A DNA stretch of 20,243 bases, from the NCBI GenBank assembly GCA_036399695.1, contig DASWMP010000219.1, positions 1 through 20,243 of the forward strand. Reading direction: 5' to 3'. Under the pieces are notes generated by a model. That model saw only the letters and a program-made list of their open reading frames with translations, was not told the origin of the DNA and did not search any database. The stretch comes from DASVEE01 sp036399695. Lineage in GTDB: Bacteria; Acidobacteriota; Thermoanaerobaculia; Gp7-AA8. Position 1 is the stretch's first letter, and each line of letters opens with the position of its first letter. The translations under genes were made by a program, and so were the position numbers. This document shows, one piece after another, positions 1-7,340 of the stretch.

Positions 1-254
1 CAACTGCCAACTGCCAACTGCCAACTGCCAACTGCCAACTGCCAACTGCCAACTGCCAACCGCCAACTGCCAACTGCCAACTGCCAACCGCCAACTGCCC
101 ACTGCCAACTGCCCACTGCCAACTGCCAACTGCCCACTGCCAACTGCCAACTGCCCACTGCCCACTGCCAACTGCCAACTGCCCACTGCCAACTGCCAAC
201 TGCCAACTGCCAACTGCCAACTGCCAACCGGCAACTGCCAACCGCCAACTGCCA
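1..254. repeat. Heptanucleotide tandem repeat array
   Basis: About 36 head-to-tail copies of a 7-base unit, CAACTGC, run from the window edge to just before the promoter of the next operon. Copies vary at fixed positions, with CAACCGC and CCACTGC as the commonest variants, but the 7-base phase holds almost throughout. The array continues beyond the left edge. There is no unique spacer sequence, so it is not a CRISPR. The same unit returns as an inverted repeat between infC and rpmI. Because 7 is not a multiple of 3, any reading frame through it cycles, and no gene is supported here. Confidence 0.95.
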
Positions 255-258
255 CCCC

Positions 259-287
259 TTGACAGCCCGCCTTCACCGACCTACTGT
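259..287 (+). promoter_or_regulatory. Sigma-70-type promoter of the GntR/ABC operon
   Basis: A perfect -35 box, TTGACA (259-264), is followed by a 17-base spacer and a -10-like TACTGT (282-287, 4 of 6 consensus bases). Transcription should start near 294, about 20 bases before the regulator's ATG. The spacing and the position directly upstream of the first gene of a tightly packed operon support the call. Confidence 0.75.
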
Positions 288-303
288 ATTAGTCAACTAG
301 TAC
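286..303. promoter_or_regulatory. Probable GntR (YtrA-type) operator
   Basis: An inverted repeat, GTATTAGT-CA-ACTAGTAC, matches at 7 of 8 positions between half-sites. It overlaps the end of the -10 box and the predicted transcription start. A repressor bound here would block initiation. It lies immediately upstream of a YtrA-type regulator gene, and YtrA-family proteins typically repress their own operon through a palindrome at the promoter, so autorepression is the simplest reading. Binding is inferred. Confidence 0.6.
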
Positions 304-313
304 ATAGGAGCAC

Positions 314-709
314 ATGTTCGACATCAACCCAATAGACGCAGCTCCGATCTGGAGACAGATTGAGGAAGGGATGCGCCGCATGATCTCGCTCGGGTCGCTC
401 CGGCCGGGGGATTCGGTCCCTTCCGTCCGCGACCTGGCCAAAGATCTTCGCGTCAATCCCAACACCGTGGCCCGCGCGTACCAGCGCCTCACCGATGCCG
501 GCGTTTTCACCGTCAAAAGAGGCGAAGGGACGTTCGTGGCCGAAGAACCGACCCAGCTCAGAAAGTCCGAGCGGAACGAAACGCTGCGCGACGCCGCGGT
601 GCGGTACGCCGGGACGGCCATCGCCGTCGGCGCCTCCGCGGCGGAAGCCATCGGCGAGCTCGAGACGAGCTTCGAGCGCCTCGTGCGCGAACACAGGAGA
701 AAGGCATGA
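314..709 (+). CDS. GntR-family transcriptional regulator, YtrA type
   Basis: A 131-residue protein with an N-terminal winged helix-turn-helix (about residues 10-77). The GntR pattern is clear: PGDSVPSVRDLAKDLRVNP, then NTVARAYQRL and the wing RGEGTFV. Only a short helical tail follows (about 78-131), as in the YtrA subfamily, which lacks the large effector-binding domain of FadR or HutC types. AGGAG at 306-310 precedes the ATG with normal spacing. The stop overlaps the next start (ATGA), so it is translationally coupled to an ABC ATPase, the classic YtrA context. It probably represses the operon through the palindrome at 286-303 and releases it on an unknown signal, often envelope or antibiotic stress in relatives. 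Family is secure; ligand is unknown. Confidence 0.92.
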   Translation: MFDINPIDAAPIWRQIEEGMRRMISLGSLRPGDSVPSVRDLAKDLRVNPNTVARAYQRLTDAGVFTVKRGEGTFVAEEPTQLRKSERNETLRDAAVRYAGTAIAVGASAAEAIGELETSFERLVREHRRKA

Positions 710-1614
710 ACGGAGAGACTCCCGCAATCCGGATCACGGATCTCACGGTGCGCTACGGGCGCAAAACCGCCGTCGACAGCGTTTCGCTGACAGTGCCGCG
801 CGGCTCGGTTTACGCGCTGCTCGGCCGCAATGGCGCCGGCAAGTCGTCGCTGGTCCGCTGCACGCTCGGCCTGATGAAGCCGACGGCAGGCCACACCGAA
901 TTGCTCGGCAGCGACATCTGGACAAAGCGCGCGTCGCTGATGGACCGCGTCGGTGTCGTCAGCGAAGAAGCCGACGCGCCGCCGGAGATGACGGTGGCGG
1001 ACATCGCCCGCTTCTCGTCCTCTCTTTACTCGCGCTGGAATCAGAGCGACGTCGACGCCCGGCTGAAGCGCTTCGGCATCGAGACGCGCTCCCGCTTCGG
1101 CGCGCTTTCGAAGGGGCAGAAGAAGCAGGTGATGCTGGCCATGACGCTGGGCATGTCGCCGGAGCTGCTGATCCTCGACGATCCCACGCTCGGCCTCGAC
1201 GTGGTGGCGAAGAAGGCGCTGTTCGAGGAAGTGATCAGCGAGCTCGCCGACCGCGGCATCACGGTCTTCATCACGACGCACGACCTCGGCCCGGTCGAAG
1301 CGATCGCCGACCGGGTGGCGGTGCTGAAGAACGGCCGGCTCGTGCTGGATGAGGAAGTCGAGACGCTCAAGTCGCGCTTCCGGCGCATCCGCATCGGCAG
1401 CCAGCCGATGGCGCTGGCGAGCGCCAGTCTCGTCGCCGCCGCGGTCAAGCAGTGGGGACGCAACGGGACCGAAGCGATCGTCACGAACTACGACGAGGTG
1501 GCGTTCGAGCGCTTCCGCAGCGCGGCCAACATTCCGACCGCCGACGTGTCGGCGATGTCGCTCGAGGAGATCTTCATCGCCGTCGCAGGCGAGAACGAAG
1601 GAGTCCAGTCATGA
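706..1614 (+). CDS. ABC transporter ATP-binding protein
   Basis: A 302-residue cytoplasmic ATPase that should power the permeases encoded next. Visible motifs are Walker A GRNGAGKS (40-47), signature LSKGQ (134-138), Walker B LLILDD (154-159), D-loop GLD and the H-loop histidine in TTHD (His192). The Walker B block reads DDP rather than the usual DEP, so Asp159 sits where the catalytic glutamate is expected. The Q-loop region reads VSEE rather than VSQ. A C-terminal extension (about 220-302) follows the nucleotide-binding fold, as in YtrB/BcrA-like exporters. The start overlaps the regulator's stop and its own stop overlaps the permease start (both ATGA), indicating tight coupling. AGGAG precedes the ATG. 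The substrate cannot be read from sequence. Confidence 0.93.
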   Translation: MNGETPAIRITDLTVRYGRKTAVDSVSLTVPRGSVYALLGRNGAGKSSLVRCTLGLMKPTAGHTELLGSDIWTKRASLMDRVGVVSEEADAPPEMTVADIARFSSSLYSRWNQSDVDARLKRFGIETRSRFGALSKGQKKQVMLAMTLGMSPELLILDDPTLGLDVVAKKALFEEVISELADRGITVFITTHDLGPVEAIADRVAVLKNGRLVLDEEVETLKSRFRRIRIGSQPMALASASLVAAAVKQWGRNGTEAIVTNYDEVAFERFRSAANIPTADVSAMSLEEIFIAVAGENEGVQS

Positions 1615-3461
1615 GCAGCATGCTCGCCATTGCCTCGCGCGAGTTGCGCGAGAAGAAGTTCGTGTTCGGAGCGGCGGCCATCGTCGCGATCCTGCCGCTG
1701 TTCGCGGCGCTGATGCCCGCGGCCCGCTTCGGACGTCCGGCCATCATCTCGCTGCTGGGCGGCATCCTGGCGATGGGGTTCGCCCTCGCGCTCTCGATCG
1801 TCCTCGGCTCGTCGACGATCGGCCGCGACCTGACGGACAACCGTCTCTCGTTCTATTTCTCCAAGCCGCTGTCGCCGGCCGCGCTCTGGTTCGGCAAGGT
1901 GGTAGCGTCGCTGCTCACGGTCTTCGGCTGCCTGGCCATCACGCTGGCGATTCCGACGGCCCTCGCGTTCACGAAAGCGCCGGAGCTGCTGCCGAACGAC
2001 GTCGGGGCGATCGCGGTGCTGATCTCCGCCGGCGCGGTGGCGCTGTTCGCCCTCAGCCATGTCTTCTCGTCGATGATCCGTTCGCGCACGGCGCTCGTGA
2101 TCGTCGACATGCTGCTCCTCGTCGGCACCGTCTATGCGCTCGTGCTGCTCCTGCGGCCGATCGTGCGGGCGATGGCGATGACGCTCGCGCGCAACATCGT
2201 CTTCGGCTTCGGCGCCGCCTTCATCGCACTGCTGCTCGTGGCGCCGGTGTGGCAGCTCTCGCGAGGCCGCACCGACCGGCGCCGCAGTCACCTCGAGCTG
2301 TCGAAGTTCGTCTGGGCCGGAGTGGTGGTGCTGCTCGTGGCCACCGGTGCCTACATCGCCTGGGCGCTGAACATCGGCCCGAAGGACCTGACGTCAAAGT
2401 ACGCGCGTCCGCTGCCAGCCGGCGACTGGCTCGCGGTGACGGGTGAGACGGAGCACCGCGCCGACCTGCAGGCATTCTTCCTGGCGAACACCGCTACCGG
2501 CGAATCGGTGCGCCTGCTGAATCCGATGGCCGTGACGGCGAGCCGCAACGGCCGTTTCATCGCCTGGACGGATGTCGCGGGCGGCTTCGGCAGCACGGGC
2601 TTTCCGGTGAACGTGCGCGAGCTGGGCGGGCGTGGCGCGACGATCGAGACCGGCATCGTCAGCGACCGCTCGGCGACGACGATGGCGCTGACGGACGACG
2701 GGAACCGCATGGCCGTCTTCGCCGGCGACAAGATCACGATCCACGACCTCGGCCGCCGGGCACTGCTCTCGTCCGTGCGTCTGCCGGTGGTACGCGGCGG
2801 CTACAACGATCACCTTTTCTTCGTCACGCCGGAGCTCGTGCGCGCCATCGACGTCGAGCGGGACGCGATGACGGTCTACGACATCGATGTGCCGCGCCGC
2901 ACGGTCACGATGACGGGCAGGCATGCGCTTGCCGACACCACGTACATCGGTTGGGTGAGCGAAGACGGCTCGCGCCTGATGCTGCGGGACTGGCGCGGCC
3001 GGAAGCCGGCCGAGATCCTCGACGCGCGCACGCTGCAGACGGTGGCCACCCCGGGCATGATCGGCAGCGACGCGCAGATGCTCTCGGACGGCAACTTGGC
3101 GGCGATCGCGAAGGACGCGAACGGCAAGCCGCGGCTGCACGTCGTCGACCTCCAGGGCACGGTCCTCCGCGATTACCCACTGCCGGGCGACAACGCCTTC
3201 ATCGACGCCGAAGCCGCGGCCGGCAAGCTCGTCGTCGCCACGAAGGGACGCGCGGAGAAGAAGTGGCTGTTGCAGACCGTCGACTTGGCTACCGGCCAGA
3301 CGCTCCGCCGCGTCGAAGGACTGCAACCGGTCAACCTCATCAACCGCCCCGAAGACGACCCCCGCACGAACCCGATCGATCCCCGTCCGCGCGTCTGTAT
3401 GACCGACGGCGGCCTCGTTACCTGGCACGCCCTCACGGGCGAAACGAAGAAGTTGTTCTGA
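1611..3461 (+). CDS. ABC permease fused to an extracytoplasmic propeller-like domain (copy 1)
   Basis: A 616-residue protein. The start chosen is the ATG overlapping the ATPase stop (ATGA), with GGAG upstream; longer in-frame versions would run back inside the ATPase gene. Seven hydrophobic segments are visible at about 17-36, 44-66, 92-119, 131-153, 161-181, 194-215 and 233-253. Basic loops (REKK, SRGRTDRRR) fall on the same side, giving N-in/C-out. Residues 258-616 are soluble and should lie outside the cytoplasm. This part repeats blades such as MALTDDGNRMAVFAGD and GWVSEDGSRLMLRDW, a pattern typical of WD40/TolB-like beta-propellers. It is a paralogue of the next permease and both share an ending of the form W-x-ALTGE-x-KxLF. 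Together with the ATPase they probably form an exporter or envelope-sensing complex. Function beyond this is not assignable. Confidence 0.85.
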   Translation: MSSMLAIASRELREKKFVFGAAAIVAILPLFAALMPAARFGRPAIISLLGGILAMGFALALSIVLGSSTIGRDLTDNRLSFYFSKPLSPAALWFGKVVASLLTVFGCLAITLAIPTALAFTKAPELLPNDVGAIAVLISAGAVALFALSHVFSSMIRSRTALVIVDMLLLVGTVYALVLLLRPIVRAMAMTLARNIVFGFGAAFIALLLVAPVWQLSRGRTDRRRSHLELSKFVWAGVVVLLVATGAYIAWALNIGPKDLTSKYARPLPAGDWLAVTGETEHRADLQAFFLANTATGESVRLLNPMAVTASRNGRFIAWTDVAGGFGSTGFPVNVRELGGRGATIETGIVSDRSATTMALTDDGNRMAVFAGDKITIHDLGRRALLSSVRLPVVRGGYNDHLFFVTPELVRAIDVERDAMTVYDIDVPRRTVTMTGRHALADTTYIGWVSEDGSRLMLRDWRGRKPAEILDARTLQTVATPGMIGSDAQMLSDGNLAAIAKDANGKPRLHVVDLQGTVLRDYPLPGDNAFIDAEAAAGKLVVATKGRAEKKWLLQTVDLATGQTLRRVEGLQPVNLINRPEDDPRTNPIDPRPRVCMTDGGLVTWHALTGETKKLF

Positions 3462-3470
3462 GGGTGAATA

Positions 3471-3556
3471 CGTTGTCCGTTGCTCGTTGTCCGTTGTCCG
3501 TGCTCCGCGGCGTGAAAGCTCGCGGAGCGCAGCACGGAAACGGACAACGGGCAACG
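3471..3556. repeat. Inverted repeat built of 7-bp units
   Basis: The left arm (from 3471) is a run of CGTTGTC-like heptamers. The right arm (ending about 3556) carries the reverse complement. The inner stem pairs GCTCCGCG with CGCGGAGC around a short loop. It fills the 119-base gap between the two permease genes, so it would form a long mRNA hairpin between them. There is no U-tract, so it is not a standard intrinsic terminator. It might stabilise or partly attenuate the transcript. The same heptamer family occurs at 6441-6512. Confidence 0.85.
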
Positions 3557-3580
3557 CCTCACCAGAAAAGGAGCTGCACC

Positions 3581-5314
3581 ATGAGCGCGATGCTGTCGGT
3601 TGCCACTCGCGAGCTTCGCGAGAAGAAGTTCGTCTTCGTTGCTGCACTGGTCGTGTCGTTGCTGCCCGTCATCGCGGCGCTGCTGCCGCGGGGAGGAACC
3701 TGGCGTGGGGCGGAGCTCGTCGCCATGCTGGGTGCGGTCCTGGCGATCGGGTTCTCCCTCGCTCTCGCCGTCGCGCTCGGATCCTCCACGATCGGGCGCG
3801 ACCTGTCGGGCAACAGGCTGTCGTTTTACCTATCGCAGCCGATCTCACCGGGCGCGCTCTGGTTTGGGAAGGCGCTGGCGTCGATCGTGACGATCTTCGC
3901 CTGTCTGGGGTTGACGCTGGCGCTGCCGGCGACGCTCGTCTTTACGAGTGCGCGTGGGCTGCTGCCGGCCAACGCGGGGATGCTGGTCTCGGGCGCGGCG
4001 CTGCTCGCCGTGACGCTGTTCGCGGCCAGCCACGCGGTGTCGTCGATGATCCGCTCGCGGACGACGCTGGTGCTCGTCGATGTGCTTCTCGCAGTGGTGA
4101 CGGGTGTCGCCCTCTGGTTCATCATTCGCCCGCTGATGGCAGCGATGGCGACGACGTTGGCCGGGAACATGGTCGTGGCGTTCGTCGTGGCACTGACGGC
4201 GCTGCTGCTGGTTGCACCGGCGTGGCAGCTCTCGCGCGGACGCGCCGACCGCGAGCGCGGGCATCGCGAGCTGTCGAAGTTCCTCTGGGTCGGTGTGGCG
4301 GTGCTGCTCGTGAGCGCCGGGGCGGTCGTGGCGACAATGTTCTCGACAGGGCCGGAGGACCTGAAAGTGGTGGCCGCGCGAGTGCTGCCGGGGCAATGGT
4401 TCGTCGCCGGCGGGCATCCGAGTGAGGAGAACGAGCTCAATCCGCACTACCTCGTCAACAAGTCGACGGGCGCGTACGTGCGCCTGTCGTCTCGCACGGC
4501 TGTGGTGAAGGCGATGTCGCGCGACGGCAACGTGGTGGCGTGGGCCGACGGTAACCCCTTCCGCTGGACAGAGACCTGCCGGTTTTCCGTGCGTGACCTG
4601 AAAACGGGACGGACGACGGAACTGGCCCGCGAGGACGTGACGGTGGCGGCGCTGTCGGCCGACGGGACGCGCCTCGCCATGGTCGGACGCGGCGGGCAGT
4701 TGACGGTGCAGGATCTGCGGCGCGACACGCTGCTGGCTTCCGTGCGGGTGCCGGATCCGTGGCGTGTTACGCCCATCTACTTCGTCGATCCGAATCTCGT
4801 CCGCTTTGTGAAGGACGGCGTCATTCGAGAGCTCGACGTGCGCAGCCGCGCCGTGACGGAGACGGGCCGCGTCGCCGCCGAGATTCGCTACGTCACTCCC
4901 GACGGCTCACGCGCCATCGCCGGCGACGCGCTCATCGACGCGCGCAGCGGCGAGCGTCTCGCCACGCTCACCGGTGAGACGCCGACCCTGCTCACCGACG
5001 GGAACGTCGCCAGCATCGTCGGCGGCAAGCTGCGCGTGGCGACGCTCGATGGCCGGACGGTGCGCGAGCTCACGCTGCCGGGCCGCGACTTGTTCGTCGA
5101 TGCCGAAGTGGCGCCGGGCAAGCTGGTGGTCGCGGGCAGGGGATGGGTGCAGACGGTGGATGTGGCCACCGGCCGCGTCGTGCAGCAGGCGGAAGGGCTC
5201 GGCCTGGTGAGCACCCGCGCCGGCCTGGATCCGCAGCCGCGAGTCTGTTACGTGGCCCGGAACAAGGTGGTGAGCTGGAACGCGCTCACGGGTGAGCGGA
5301 AGGAGCTGTTCTGA
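3581..5314 (+). CDS. ABC permease fused to an extracytoplasmic propeller-like domain (copy 2)
   Basis: A 577-residue paralogue of the preceding permease. The two start almost identically (MS-x-ML, then RELREKKFVF), share GSSTIGRDL, FGK, SSMIRSRT and WQLSRGR, and end alike. The ATG at 3581 has AGGAG about 7 bases upstream. Seven hydrophobic segments lie in the first 255 residues, followed by a roughly 320-residue soluble domain with propeller-like blades (for example ALSADGTRLAMVGRGG and YVTPDGSRAIAGD). Tandem duplication followed by divergence is the likely origin; the pair could form a heterodimeric transmembrane core with a single ATPase type. It is the last gene of the operon and ends in a strong inverted repeat shared with the convergent pheS. 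The substrate is unknown. Confidence 0.85.
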   Translation: MSAMLSVATRELREKKFVFVAALVVSLLPVIAALLPRGGTWRGAELVAMLGAVLAIGFSLALAVALGSSTIGRDLSGNRLSFYLSQPISPGALWFGKALASIVTIFACLGLTLALPATLVFTSARGLLPANAGMLVSGAALLAVTLFAASHAVSSMIRSRTTLVLVDVLLAVVTGVALWFIIRPLMAAMATTLAGNMVVAFVVALTALLLVAPAWQLSRGRADRERGHRELSKFLWVGVAVLLVSAGAVVATMFSTGPEDLKVVAARVLPGQWFVAGGHPSEENELNPHYLVNKSTGAYVRLSSRTAVVKAMSRDGNVVAWADGNPFRWTETCRFSVRDLKTGRTTELAREDVTVAALSADGTRLAMVGRGGQLTVQDLRRDTLLASVRVPDPWRVTPIYFVDPNLVRFVKDGVIRELDVRSRAVTETGRVAAEIRYVTPDGSRAIAGDALIDARSGERLATLTGETPTLLTDGNVASIVGGKLRVATLDGRTVRELTLPGRDLFVDAEVAPGKLVVAGRGWVQTVDVATGRVVQQAEGLGLVSTRAGLDPQPRVCYVARNKVVSWNALTGERKELF

Positions 5315-5324
5315 AGTACGGGGG

Positions 5325-5390
5325 AACGATGGGACCTATCGGACCTATGGGGAGAACCGATCACCCATAGGTCCGATAGGTCCTATCGTT
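5325..5390. repeat. 27-bp inverted repeat of 9-bp units between convergent genes
   Basis: Left arm 5325-5351 and right arm 5364-5390 are reverse complements apart from one position, where the RNA pair would be a G-U wobble. The loop is 12 bases. Each arm contains two near-copies of a 9-base unit, GGACCTATC. It lies between the + strand permease stop (5314) and the end of pheS (5398), so it would form a strong hairpin at the 3' end of both transcripts. A bidirectional terminator or 3' stabiliser is plausible, though U-tracts are poor on both sides. Confidence 0.85.
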
Positions 5391-5397
5391 TCACCGC

Positions 5398-6423
5398 TCA
5401 GAACTGCGACAACACCCGCAAATCATTCTCGAACAGCGTACGAATGTTCGGGATGTCGTACTTCAGCATGGCCACGCGATCGAGGCCCATGCCGAACGCA
5501 AAGCCGCTCCACTCCTCCGGGTCGATGTTCACGTTGCGCAGCACCTGCGGGTGAATCATCCCGCAGCCGAGGATCTCCATCCAGCCGGTCTGGGAGCAGG
5601 TGCCGCAGCCCTGGCCTTTGCAGAACACGCACGACATGTCCAGTTCCGCCGAGGGCTCGGTGAAGGGGAAGAAGCTGGGGCGCATGCGGATCTGGGCGTT
5701 CTCGTCGAACAGGCGGCGGACGAAGTGCTCGAGCGTCGCCCGCATGTGGCCGATGTGGATGCCGCGGTCGACGAGGAAGCCTTCGAACTGGTGGAACATC
5801 GGCGAGCGGCGCATCGTGATCTCGTCGCGGCGGAAGACACGGCCGGCCGAGACCACGCGCAGCGGCGGACGCACCTGTGTCATCGAGCGGATCTGCACGT
5901 TCGACGTATGCGTGCGGAGCAGCAGCCGGTTGACGTCGAGGAAGAACGTGTCCTGCGTATCGCGCGCCGGGTGATCGGGGGTGAAGTTGAGCGCCTCGAA
6001 GTTGTACCAGTCGCTCTCGATCTCCGGCCCCGGATCGACCGAGTAGCCCATCTCGCGGAAGATCTGCTCCATCTGCTGGCGGACCAGCGTGATGGGGTGC
6101 AGGTGCCCGAGGCGGGGGAGGCGGGCGGGAAGGGTGACGTCGACGATGTCGCGCGCTTCCTTCAGCTTCGCCTCTTCGGCGGCTACGCGTTCCGTCTTGG
6201 CCTTGAGCGCTTCCTCGATCCGGTCGCGCAGCTTGTTCAGCGCGTCGCCGACCTCTTTCTTCGACTCCTTCGGCACTTCCTTGAGTCCGGAGAAGAAGGA
6301 GGGGATGAGCCCTCCCTTGCGGCCGAAGTAGCGGACGCGAAGCTCGTCGAGGGCCTGGGCGGTCGAGGCGGCGTCGAGGGCGGCGTCGAACTCGGCGCCG
6401 GCGGTCTGGATCTGGTCGAGCAT
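5398..6423 (-). CDS. pheS: Phenylalanyl-tRNA synthetase alpha subunit
   Basis: The 341-residue catalytic subunit of PheRS, which with PheT charges tRNA-Phe with phenylalanine in the cytoplasm. The N-terminal ~95 residues form the tRNA-binding coiled coil. Class II core follows with GHLHPITL, RTHTS (170-174), motif 2 GRVFRRDEIT through HQFEGF (194-216) and motif 3 GMGLDR (311-316). A cysteine cluster C-x2-C-x4-C-x2-C (265-276) precedes GWMEILGCGMIHP; such clusters occur in many bacterial PheS proteins. Length is normal. The start lacks a good Shine-Dalgarno. It lies beyond a terminator at the end of rplT, so expression depends on read-through or a promoter not recognised here. pheT, usually the next gene, is absent: the neighbour is the convergent ABC operon. 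Confidence 0.97.
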   Translation of the reverse strand: MLDQIQTAGAEFDAALDAASTAQALDELRVRYFGRKGGLIPSFFSGLKEVPKESKKEVGDALNKLRDRIEEALKAKTERVAAEEAKLKEARDIVDVTLPARLPRLGHLHPITLVRQQMEQIFREMGYSVDPGPEIESDWYNFEALNFTPDHPARDTQDTFFLDVNRLLLRTHTSNVQIRSMTQVRPPLRVVSAGRVFRRDEITMRRSPMFHQFEGFLVDRGIHIGHMRATLEHFVRRLFDENAQIRMRPSFFPFTEPSAELDMSCVFCKGQGCGTCSQTGWMEILGCGMIHPQVLRNVNIDPEEWSGFAFGMGLDRVAMLKYDIPNIRTLFENDLRVLSQF

Positions 6424-6440
6424 GGGGGTGGAATTCTAGT

Positions 6441-6512
6441 CGTTGTCCGTTTTCCGTTGTCCGTTTTCCGTGCCTGAGAAGACGGACAACGGAAAACGAG
6501 CAACGGGAAACG
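6441..6512. repeat. Inverted repeat of CGTTGTC/CGTTTTC heptamers
   Basis: The left arm (6441-6471) alternates CGTTGTC and CGTTTTC in 7-base phase. The right arm (6482-6512) is the reverse complement with variants. A perfect 17-base pairing joins 6448-6464 to 6482-6498, and shifted registers also pair. It occupies the gap between the rplT terminator and the pheS start, so it would form a hairpin in the 5' leader of pheS. The units match those between the two permease genes. Confidence 0.85.
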
Positions 6513-6539
6513 AAAAACGCGGGCCGAGGGCCCGCGTTT
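6513..6539 (-). terminator. Intrinsic terminator after rplT
   Basis: On the minus strand a 9-bp GC-rich stem, ACGCGGGCC / GGCCCGCGT, closes a 3-base loop and is followed by a U-tract (TTTTC). It begins about 22 bases after the rplT stop and would end the thrS-infC-rpmI-rplT transcript, fully or partly, before pheS. Confidence 0.85.
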
Positions 6540-6561
6540 CAGGAGCGAAGCGACTGCGCGT

Positions 6562-6933
6562 TTACGCGGTCTTCGCTTTCTCCAGGCCCGTGCGGGCGCT
6601 GTCGACGAGGGCGGTAAACGTGGCGGCGTCTCGCACGGCGATGTCGGCCAGCACCTTACGGTCGAGGTCCGAACCGGCGGCCTTGAGGCCGGCGATGAAC
6701 TGCGAGTACGACATCCCGTTCTGGCGGGCAGCGGCATTGATTCGCGCGATCCAGAGGGTACGGAACTCACCCTTGCGATCCTTGCGGCCGGTGAAGGCGA
6801 AGTTCAGCGACTTCTCGACGGCCTGCTTCGCGATCCGATGACCGCGCGATTTCATCCCGTAATAGCCCTTGGCGAGCTTCAGGATCTTGGTGCGCTTGTT
6901 CTTGCGCTTGAAACCTCTTTTTACTCTCGGCAT
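6562..6933 (-). CDS. rplT: 50S ribosomal protein L20
   Basis: A 123-residue, strongly basic protein that binds 23S rRNA early in large-subunit assembly. It begins MPRVKRGFKRKNKRTKILKLA and contains GYYGMKSRGHRIAKQAVEKS, the conserved L20 N-terminal rRNA-binding extension. It continues with RDRKGEFRTLWIARINAA-type sequence (here KDRKGEFRTLWIARINAA), and the length matches the family. GAGGAG precedes the ATG. It follows rpmI, the usual infC-rpmI-rplT order. In E. coli L20 represses translation of this cluster by binding its mRNA; whether that holds here is not visible. Confidence 0.98.
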   Translation of the reverse strand: MPRVKRGFKRKNKRTKILKLAKGYYGMKSRGHRIAKQAVEKSLNFAFTGRKDRKGEFRTLWIARINAAARQNGMSYSQFIAGLKAAGSDLDRKVLADIAVRDAATFTALVDSARTGLEKAKTA

Positions 6934-7009
6934 GGTCTCCTCGTTTCCTTTCTATTGATGAGCGGCCGGGTCAGGAGTAGGTGGTTACCCGGTCGCGCTC
7001 CATTTGGCG

Positions 7010-7059
7010 AGCTGTCAGCGATCAGCTCGCAGTAGAAGCTCTCGGTTTTCCTGACAGCT
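7010..7059. repeat. Inverted repeat in the rpmI-rplT gap
   Basis: A 9-bp perfect inverted repeat, AGCTGTCAG (7010-7018) and CTGACAGCT (7051-7059), lies between rpmI and rplT. The left flank continues in 7-base phase (AGCTGTC, AGCGATC, AGCTCGC), so it may be a degenerate member of the heptamer inverted-repeat class seen elsewhere in this window. A role in L20 feedback control is possible, but no known L20 site could be matched. Confidence 0.5.
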
Positions 7060-7081
7060 TGGGAGCCGCCAGATGAGAGCT

Positions 7082-7279
7082 CTACAGGTACGGCAGCATC
7101 CGCTTGACGGTCTTCTCGTTCGCTTTCGAGACTTCGACTTCGCCGGCGAGCTTGGCTTTGCGGCCGGGCGACTTCTTGGTCAGGATGTGCGAATGGAAGG
7201 CATGGTTGCGCGTCAGCTTTCCGCTTCCAGTCTTCTTGAACCGCTTGGCGGCTCCGCGGTGAGTCTTGATTTTCGGCAT
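7082..7279 (-). CDS. rpmI: 50S ribosomal protein L35
   Basis: A 65-residue basic ribosomal protein with the diagnostic start MPKIKTHRGAAKRFKKTGSGK and the later H-x-LTKKSPGRKAKL pattern, followed by a C-terminal KRMLPYL. The length is exactly typical. AGGGGAAAG lies upstream of the ATG. It sits between infC and rplT as in most bacteria and is co-transcribed with them. Confidence 0.98.
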   Translation of the reverse strand: MPKIKTHRGAAKRFKKTGSGKLTRNHAFHSHILTKKSPGRKAKLAGEVEVSKANEKTVKRMLPYL

Positions 7280-7340
7280 AGCTTTCCCCTTAAAGCCTGC
7301 GACTAAACCACTTGGGGTTGGTGATGATTCCCGCTGGGTT

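Noticed and set aside
1..254. CRISPR array
   Set aside because: Units are 7 bases and contiguous, with no spacers and no cas genes nearby.
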